From Deltaproteobacteria bacterium (GTDB lineage: Bacteria > Myxococcota_A > UBA9160 > UBA4427): a stretch of DNA of 24,390 nt. The translations under genes were made by a program, and so were the position numbers. Position 1 is the first letter of the stretch. Every line of letters begins with the position of its first letter. This document shows positions 6,495 to 11,647 of this stretch, one piece after another. Location: NCBI GenBank assembly GCA_011051925.1, contig DRKE01000527.1:1-24390 (forward strand), given 5' to 3'. The notes below the pieces were generated by a model. It made no database searches. It was given only the letters and a program-made list of their open reading frames with translations, and was not told the origin of the DNA.

Positions 6495-8210
6495 ATGGCT
6501 GAGTCGATTCCGGTCGAACACGCCGATGGACACGCAGATCACGGTGGCCATCACGAGATGAGTTTCAGCGAGAAATACATCTTCCCGCTCGACCACAAGA
6601 TGATCGCGATGCAGTACATGTTCACGGGCATGTTCATGGCGGTGATCGGCGGCTTTTTCGCCTACGCCTTCCGGATGCAGCTCGCCTTCCCGGGCATCAA
6701 TGTTCCGGGTTGGGGTGTCGTCACGCCGGCAGACTACAACGCATTGGTCACGAGCCATGGCTCGATCATGATCTTCTGGGTGGCGATGCCCGTCCTGATC
6801 GCCGCCTTCGGCAACTACCTCATCCCCCTGATGATCGGCGCGGACGACATGGTCTTTCCGAGGGTCAATCGTCTCAGCTATCAGATCTTCCTGCTCTCGG
6901 CGATCATCATCCTGGCGTCGTTCTTCGTGGAGGGCGGCGCCTTCGGTGGCGCATGGACCGCCTACCCGCCTCTTTCGACGAAGGCCGAATACAGTCTGAC
7001 CGGAATCGGTTCGACGATGTGGATTCTCGCGGTCGCGCTCGAATTCGTGGCTTTCCTGCTCGGCGGGATCAATTTCATCACGACCGCGATGAACAGTCGT
7101 GCACCCGGCATGAAGATGTGGGACATCCCGATGGTCGTCTGGATGATCGTCATCGCGAGCATCCTCTTCATGCTTTCGGTCGGACCGCTGCTCGCCGGCG
7201 GGATCATGATGATGTTCGACCAACAGCTGGGTACGGCCTTCTTCGATCCGGATCGCGGCGGGGACCCGATCCTCTGGCAGCACCTCTTCTGGTTCTTCGG
7301 GCATCCCGAGGTCTACGTCGTGCTCCTGCCCGCCGTGGGCATCGTCGCGGACGTCATGACGGTCTTCTCCCGCAAGAAGCTCTTCGGTTACAAGACCGTT
7401 CTCTATACGGCGATCGGGACGGGTGTTCTCTCCTTCACGGTCTGGGCCCATCATCAATTCGTCGCGGGAATCGATCCGCGCATGGCGAACGTCTTCACGG
7501 TCACGACCCTGCTGATCTCCGTTCCCATCGCCGAAATGATGTTCGTCTACATCGCGACGCTCTACGGCGGGTCGATCACGTTCAAGACGCCGATGCTCTG
7601 GGCCCTCGCCTTCATCTTCGAATTCCTGATCGGCGGGATCACGGGCATCTTCCTGGGCGCGAGCGGGAACGACATCTACATGCACGACACGTATTTCGTG
7701 CTCGCGCATTTCCACTACACGTTCTATCCGATCGCGATCATCGGCACCTTCGCGGGGTTCACCCACTGGTTCCCGAAGATGTTCGGGAAGATGATGAACG
7801 ACAATCTCGGAAAGCTGCATTTCTGGCTGACGATCATCCCGTTCAACCTGATCTTCCTGCCGCTTTTCGTGCTCGGTGCTGCCGGACAGCACCGTCGGAT
7901 CTACGACTACCAGAACTTTCCCGAACTCTCCCTCCCGTGGATGCAGGATCTGCGGCAGCTCGCGACGATTTCGCTTTGCGTGATGTTGGGGGCCCAGCTG
8001 ATCTTCTTCTACAACGTCATCAAGAGCTGGATGTCGGGACCCGCCGCGGGCAAGAACCCGTGGAGGGCGAGCACGCTCGAATGGACGGCCGCGTCCCCGC
8101 CGCCGCACGGAAACTGGCCCGAAGGACTTCCGACCTGCTATCGCGGGCCCTACGAATACAGTCATCCGGACCACGAAGAGGATTACTGGCCACAGAACGA
8201 GCCCGCCTAG
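6495..8210 (+). CDS. ctaD: Cytochrome c oxidase subunit I with non-canonical K-channel, 571 aa
   Basis: This is the catalytic subunit, reducing O2 at a haem-CuB centre and pumping protons. Ligands are H88 for the low-spin haem, H270, H319 and H320 for CuB, H405 and H407 for the haems, and Y274 of HPEVY as the cross-linked tyrosine. Spacings equal those of Rhodobacter aa3 (my recalled numbering, offset 14). D-channel residues D118, N107, N125 and E272 are kept, and HRRIYDY near the C-terminus fits the haem-propionate arginines. The K-channel lysine is M348, and its polar neighbours are I345, V351 and A285. E347 is next to the missing lysine. The helix VIII segment reads SVPIAEMMFVYIATL. The start at ATG 6495 follows GAGGAG with good spacing; longer in-frame starts would overlap subunit II. 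The N-terminus is His-rich (HADGHADHGGHH). Confidence 0.96.
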   Translation: MAESIPVEHADGHADHGGHHEMSFSEKYIFPLDHKMIAMQYMFTGMFMAVIGGFFAYAFRMQLAFPGINVPGWGVVTPADYNALVTSHGSIMIFWVAMPVLIAAFGNYLIPLMIGADDMVFPRVNRLSYQIFLLSAIIILASFFVEGGAFGGAWTAYPPLSTKAEYSLTGIGSTMWILAVALEFVAFLLGGINFITTAMNSRAPGMKMWDIPMVVWMIVIASILFMLSVGPLLAGGIMMMFDQQLGTAFFDPDRGGDPILWQHLFWFFGHPEVYVVLLPAVGIVADVMTVFSRKKLFGYKTVLYTAIGTGVLSFTVWAHHQFVAGIDPRMANVFTVTTLLISVPIAEMMFVYIATLYGGSITFKTPMLWALAFIFEFLIGGITGIFLGASGNDIYMHDTYFVLAHFHYTFYPIAIIGTFAGFTHWFPKMFGKMMNDNLGKLHFWLTIIPFNLIFLPLFVLGAAGQHRRIYDYQNFPELSLPWMQDLRQLATISLCVMLGAQLIFFYNVIKSWMSGPAAGKNPWRASTLEWTAASPPPHGNWPEGLPTCYRGPYEYSHPDHEEDYWPQNEPA

Positions 8211-8322
8211 CGCGACCCGGTTCGAAATGGAGTCTGGAATCGCTGGTGGGAGCCTGGAGCCAGCACAGAGTGAATGAATCGGAGGTCCGGTTTCGTCGGG
8301 GCCTCCAGGATGGGAGTCGATG

Positions 8323-8898
8323 ATGTCTGCGAGACCGATTGCAACGACGCGAAGCGCTGCCGGGATGCCCACGCCGCGTCTGGCCGTATGGTGGGTCATC
8401 GCGTCGGAGATCGTGATCTTCGGCGGCCTGCTCGGGTCGTACATCATGCACCGGATCGCTCATGGCGAGTGGGCCGAATATGCCGCCAACACGAACACGA
8501 TGATCGGCGCGACGAATACGTTCGTGTTGCTCACGTCGAGCCTCTTCGCCGTCCTGGCGCACCAGGCAGCGGAGCGGGGCGACGGAAAGACGGCGGCCCG
8601 TTTTCTCTACATGACGACCGGCGGGGGGCTCGTCTTCCTGACGATCAAGGCCTTCGAATGGACCAGCGAGATCTCCCATGGGATGACGATCACGGCCAAC
8701 ACGTTCTGGTCGTTCTACTACACCGCGGCCGGGATCCACGCGCTCCACGTGATCGCGGGAATGATCATCATGCTCTTCGTCGCGCAGACCGCGAAGAGAA
8801 ACGAGGATCTCCATCGGGTCGAGATCATCGGCATCTACTGGCATTTCGTCGACATCGTCTGGATCTTTCTCTTTCCCCTTCTCTACATCGCGAAATAG
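8323..8898 (+). CDS. Cytochrome c oxidase subunit III (first copy), 191 aa
   Basis: A haem-copper oxidase subunit III of the short five-span type. The family signature glutamate is in WWVIASEIVIFGGLLGSYIMH near the N-terminus. Later marks are FEWTSEI, NTFWSFYYTAAGIHALHVIAG and the final span YWHFVDIVWIFLFPLLY. The subunit stabilises subunit I and its proton uptake side (known). GGGAG at 8312-8316 sits 6 nt before ATG 8323 and only 3 nt before the adjacent ATG 8320, so I use 8323. It lies 112 bp downstream of subunit I and upstream of subunit IV. The operon carries a second subunit III gene at 9376; this first copy has the fuller set of canonical C-terminal residues (YWHFVDxVWI). Confidence 0.92.
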   Translation: MSARPIATTRSAAGMPTPRLAVWWVIASEIVIFGGLLGSYIMHRIAHGEWAEYAANTNTMIGATNTFVLLTSSLFAVLAHQAAERGDGKTAARFLYMTTGGGLVFLTIKAFEWTSEISHGMTITANTFWSFYYTAAGIHALHVIAGMIIMLFVAQTAKRNEDLHRVEIIGIYWHFVDIVWIFLFPLLYIAK

Positions 8899-8934
8899 AG
8901 CGCGACACGTACAGGAAGGCGAGGTAGCCAAGTC

Positions 8935-9348
8935 ATGACAGCAGAAGAACATCACGAGCCATCCTTCTACGTGAAGATCTGGGCAATCCTGCTCGTCCTG
9001 CTCATCGTCTCGGTCCTGGGTCCGATGATCGGGATCAAGTGGATCACGTTGTTGACCGCGTTCGGGATCGCGCTGGTGAAGGCCTACCTGGTCGCGGTCA
9101 ACTTCATGCACATCAATCTGACACCGAGATACGTCGTCTACCTCGTGACCACGACGCTCGTCTTCATGCTGCTTTTCTTCGCCGGAAGTGCGCCGGACGT
9201 GATGAAGGAGCATGGAAGGAATTGGGAGAAGCCGGCCTGGATCGCCACGGAGGCGGCCTATCAGGCTGGTGAGCTGGATCTCGGCCACGGACACGGCGGC
9301 GATCACGAAGCGGAATCGGGTCATCATGGTCAATCGGAGCACCACTAG
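8935..9348 (+). CDS. Cytochrome c oxidase subunit IV family protein, His-rich tail, 137 aa
   Basis: A small bacterial oxidase subunit IV of 137 aa with three predicted helices (about residues 13-33, 35-55 and 64-85). Typical marks are FYVKIWAILLVLLIVSV, FGIALVKAYLVAVNFMHI and LVFMLLFFAGSAPD. This family packs against subunits I and III (known). The C-terminal 40 residues leave the membrane and end in a histidine-rich tail (GHGHGGDHEAESGHHGQSEH region, seven His). With three spans and the N-terminus inside, the tail should face the periplasm, where it could bind copper (inference). ATG 8935 follows an AGGAAGG/GAGG region at 8912-8924. It lies between the two subunit III genes. Confidence 0.88.
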   Translation: MTAEEHHEPSFYVKIWAILLVLLIVSVLGPMIGIKWITLLTAFGIALVKAYLVAVNFMHINLTPRYVVYLVTTTLVFMLLFFAGSAPDVMKEHGRNWEKPAWIATEAAYQAGELDLGHGHGGDHEAESGHHGQSEHH

Positions 9349-9375
9349 CGCGCAGGGCGCCGGGGAGTCGGCCTC

Positions 9376-9972
9376 ATGAGCGCGGGTTCCTACCCCCCTC
9401 CGGTTCGCCTCGTCCGTCAGGAACACGGCGAGCCACGCGTCATCTCGAATGGCGTCCTGGGAATGAGCCTCTTCGTCCTGACCGAGATCATGCTCTTCGC
9501 GGGCATGGTCAGCGCGTTCACGATCGTGCGTGCCTCGGCCGCCATCTGGCCGCCCCCTGACCAGCCGCGCCTGCCCTTCGAAGAGACGGCCTTCAATACG
9601 GCGGCGCTCTTCCTGTCGGGCGTCTTCCTCTTCGTCGCGCAACGCAGGTTCACGGTCGATCGACGCTCCGCCCGGATGCCGCTGCTCGCGGCGATCGGAC
9701 TCGGTGGATTCTTCGTGGTCTTCCAGGGCTGGGAGTGGGTTTCGATGATCGCCCAGGGGCTCACGATGACCTCGTCGATCCTGGGGAGCTTCTTCTATCT
9801 GATCGTCGGGACCCATGCGTTGCACGCGATCGTCGCGATCGGTCTGCTCGTCCAATCCCTGCGGCGATTGCAGGGCGGGTGGCTCCAGCCGAGCCAGCTC
9901 GCGACGGCGGCCGTCCTCTGGTATTTCGTCGTCGGCGCCTGGCCGATGATCTATTGGAGGGTCTACCTTTGA
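9376..9972 (+). CDS. Second cytochrome c oxidase subunit III-like protein, 198 aa
   Basis: A 198-aa five-span protein of the subunit III superfamily, clearly different from the first copy. It has SLFVLTEIMLFAGMVSAFTIV with the signature Glu, FNTAALFLSGVFLFVAQRRF, WEWVSMIAQG and GSFFYLIVGTHALHAIVAIG. The last span reads VLWYFVVGAWPMIYWRVYL, lacking the HFVDxVW motif of the first copy. This form resembles the NorE/CtaE-like relatives found in some oxidase clusters. GGGGAG near 9362-9367 supports ATG 9376. The downstream gene starts inside its stop codon, so the two are likely translationally coupled. Whether both subunit III proteins sit in one complex, or one acts in assembly, cannot be told from sequence. 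Confidence 0.85.
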   Translation: MSAGSYPPPVRLVRQEHGEPRVISNGVLGMSLFVLTEIMLFAGMVSAFTIVRASAAIWPPPDQPRLPFEETAFNTAALFLSGVFLFVAQRRFTVDRRSARMPLLAAIGLGGFFVVFQGWEWVSMIAQGLTMTSSILGSFFYLIVGTHALHAIVAIGLLVQSLRRLQGGWLQPSQLATAAVLWYFVVGAWPMIYWRVYL

Positions 9973-10307
9973 GCCGCGTATCGGGCTTCCTGGCCCCGGC
10001 TTGCCGAATGCGCTGGCGCGGGCTCTTCATGGGCTCCGCGGTCGCTGCCTGGGCGCTCCCGCTGTTGCCGTCGCTCGCCCGAGCCTGCAGTGTCTGCACT
10101 GCCGGGCGGGACGAGGAGAATGCGGCGGCGTTTCTCCTCACGACGATCTTCATGTCCATCCTGCCCCTGGCGGCATTGGGCACGCTCGTCTTCGTGATCT
10201 GGAGACGTTTCCGGAAGCTCGAGGCGGAGGCGGAGGCGGAGGCGCGACAGGAGATCGCGAGGCCAGCCACGTTGGCGATCCCGGTCTCCTCCGAAGGTCG
10301 TTCCTGA
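9969..10307 (+). CDS. Small exported/membrane protein with CSVC motif, 112 aa
   Basis: The predicted start is TTG 9969, overlapping the preceding TGA (9970-9972) as TTGA. GGAGG at 9956-9960 lies 8 nt before it. The 112-aa product has a signal-like hydrophobic stretch (LFMGSAVAAWALPLLPSLARA, given as positions about 20-40) ending just before CSVCTAGRDEENAAAF. One membrane helix follows (about 53-74), then a basic RRFRKLEAEAEAEA tail likely in the cytoplasm. The CxxC would sit at the outer membrane face and could bind copper or be redox active (inference). Small CxVC-type membrane proteins accompany some oxidase clusters, but I do not know a named function. An alternative start is ATG 10008. 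It ends the respiratory block, 21 bp from the convergent yheU. Confidence 0.7.
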   Translation: MSRVSGFLAPACRMRWRGLFMGSAVAAWALPLLPSLARACSVCTAGRDEENAAAFLLTTIFMSILPLAALGTLVFVIWRRFRKLEAEAEAEARQEIARPATLAIPVSSEGRS

Positions 10308-10328
10308 TTCCTGAAGCGCCCCGGTCGC

Positions 10329-10562
10329 CTATCCGCTCGTCGGGACGATGCCGACGGTCTCGAGTTCGAGATCGAAGACGATGCGGGCCTCACCGCGCCC
10401 GATCTGATCGAGAACCTGCTCGACCTTCTCTTCAAGGCTCCATTCGCCGGGTCCGTAATCCGTGCCTTCCCTCGAGACGAATTCCTCGACGAGACCTCGC
10501 AGGGCGGTCGGGGAAAGGTCCGAGGGATCGAGCTCGACGCCTTGCGGGCGGGAATCAGCCAT
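10329..10562 (-). CDS. yheU: YheU family protein (UPF0270), 77 aa
   Basis: A 77-aa protein whose core matches the UPF0270/YheU family: LDPSDLSPTALRGLVEEFV, then SREGTDYG, then a W-SLEEKVEQV helix and a terminal ETVGIVP strand. E. coli YheU is of similar size (72 aa) and has no established biochemical role. The start at ATG 10562 is the only sensible one, although its SD is weak. It begins 18 bp after the stop of the nitronate monooxygenase-like gene on the same strand and is probably co-transcribed with it. The family is mostly proteobacterial, which gives a weak taxonomic hint. Confidence 0.85.
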   Translation of the reverse strand: MADSRPQGVELDPSDLSPTALRGLVEEFVSREGTDYGPGEWSLEEKVEQVLDQIGRGEARIVFDLELETVGIVPTSG

Positions 10563-10580
10563 GCTCGATCGGGCGCCCGT

Positions 10581-11519
10581 TCAATCCACGAGCTGTGAAG
10601 CCAGTCGCCCGGCGGCTTCCGCGAATTCCCGGACCGTGTCGGCAATGATCTCCGCCACGGGCTGGACCTTCTCGATCCGGCCCGCGACCTCGCCCGTGAG
10701 GGCCACGCCTTCCTCCAGCTTGCCTTCGAAATAGACGGCGGAAACCCCCGCGGCGAGACCCTGCATGGCGTTTCCGTCTCCCGCAGCCAGCCGCTCGCTC
10801 CGCTCCGTTCGCAGGGCTCGCAAGGCGGGGCCACCCTCCGTCCGGATGAAGACGGTATCCGTCTCGGCGGCCGAAACGATCGCGTTCTTCCATCCTTCGT
10901 GGACCGGGGATTCGAGGGCCGACACCATGCGGGTTCCCATCTGCACACCCTCGGCACCGAGCGCGAAGGCCGCGGCCATCGAAACGCCATCGCAGATTCC
11001 GCCAGCCGCGATGATCGGCACATCGACGCGTGATCGGACGAGGGGAAGCAGCACGAGGCTGGACACCGGGCTCGGGTTCTTGAATCCGCCCCCTTCGCCC
11101 CCTTCGACGATCAGGCCATCGACGCCCGCGTCGACCGCCTTCAAGGCCGCTCGAAGGGTCGGGACGACGTGATAGACCGTGAGACCGGCCTCCTTGAGGG
11201 CCTTCGTGTACTTCGTCGGGCTGCCCGCCGATGTCGTCACGAACTGCACGCCCTGTTCGGCGACGAATTCCACGATCGATGGATCCCGTACGAAAGCCTG
11301 GGCGATGTTCACGCCGAACGGCGTGTCGACGAGGGACTTCATTCTCTCGATCTCGCCCCGGATCGCATCGAGCTCTCCCGACGAGGTCTCGATGATTCCG
11401 AGCGCGCCGGCCTTCGAGACCGCCGAAGCGAGTTGGGATCGGGCAATCCAGCCCATCGGAGCCTGCACGATGGGAATCTCGACACCCAGATCCCGAGTGA
11501 CACGATTGTCGAAGCGCAT
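10581..11519 (-). CDS. Nitronate monooxygenase-like FMN flavoprotein, 312 aa
   Basis: A TIM-barrel flavoprotein of 312 aa in the nitronate monooxygenase/2-nitropropane dioxygenase family. FMN-binding landmarks are VQAPMGWI near residue 20, VVPTLRAALKAVDAGVDGLI, the glycine-rich VEGGEGGGF, and VPIIAAGGICDG followed by ALGAEGVQMGTRMV. In classic members the glycine-rich strand reads EAGGH, and that His is catalytic. Here the position is Gly-Gly-Phe, so oxidation of nitronates is not assured; an enoyl reductase-like or other flavin role is possible. ATG 11519 follows AAAGGA on the minus strand with about 7-nt spacing. A TAGCAT -10-like hexamer lies at 11588-11593. The gene forms a likely two-gene unit with yheU. 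Confidence 0.87.
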   Translation of the reverse strand: MRFDNRVTRDLGVEIPIVQAPMGWIARSQLASAVSKAGALGIIETSSGELDAIRGEIERMKSLVDTPFGVNIAQAFVRDPSIVEFVAEQGVQFVTTSAGSPTKYTKALKEAGLTVYHVVPTLRAALKAVDAGVDGLIVEGGEGGGFKNPSPVSSLVLLPLVRSRVDVPIIAAGGICDGVSMAAAFALGAEGVQMGTRMVSALESPVHEGWKNAIVSAAETDTVFIRTEGGPALRALRTERSERLAAGDGNAMQGLAAGVSAVYFEGKLEEGVALTGEVAGRIEKVQPVAEIIADTVREFAEAAGRLASQLVD

Positions 11520-11528
11520 ACTGGAGTC

Positions 11529-11543
11529 CTTTCGAATCGAAAG
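11529..11543 (-). promoter_or_regulatory. 15-bp palindrome over the SD of the flavoprotein gene
   Basis: CTTTCGAATCGAAAG has 7-bp arms around one A. It begins 10 bp upstream of ATG 11519 and overlaps the minus-strand SD (AAAGGA). It could be a protein-binding site or a small RNA hairpin that masks the ribosome site. Confidence 0.25.
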
Positions 11544-11587
11544 CCCTGCGATCGCGTTCCGGCGATCACGATCGGCCATGGGCTCCG

Positions 11588-11593
11588 ATGCTA
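11588..11593 (-). promoter_or_regulatory. -10-like element upstream of the flavoprotein gene
   Basis: On the minus strand this reads TAGCAT followed by C, 68 nt before ATG 11519. It matches the TAGNNTC pattern seen before other genes here. No clear -35 is visible. Confidence 0.25.
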
Positions 11594-11647
11594 GCGGTCG
11601 AGCGCCCATCCGTCGCTCCCGTCCGCCCGGGGCCGACAGCCTGCGAT

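Noticed and set aside
6234..8447. A 737-codon minus-strand frame opposite oxidase subunit I
   Set aside because: It is low-complexity, charged and without family signatures. Subunit I on the + strand has every catalytic residue.
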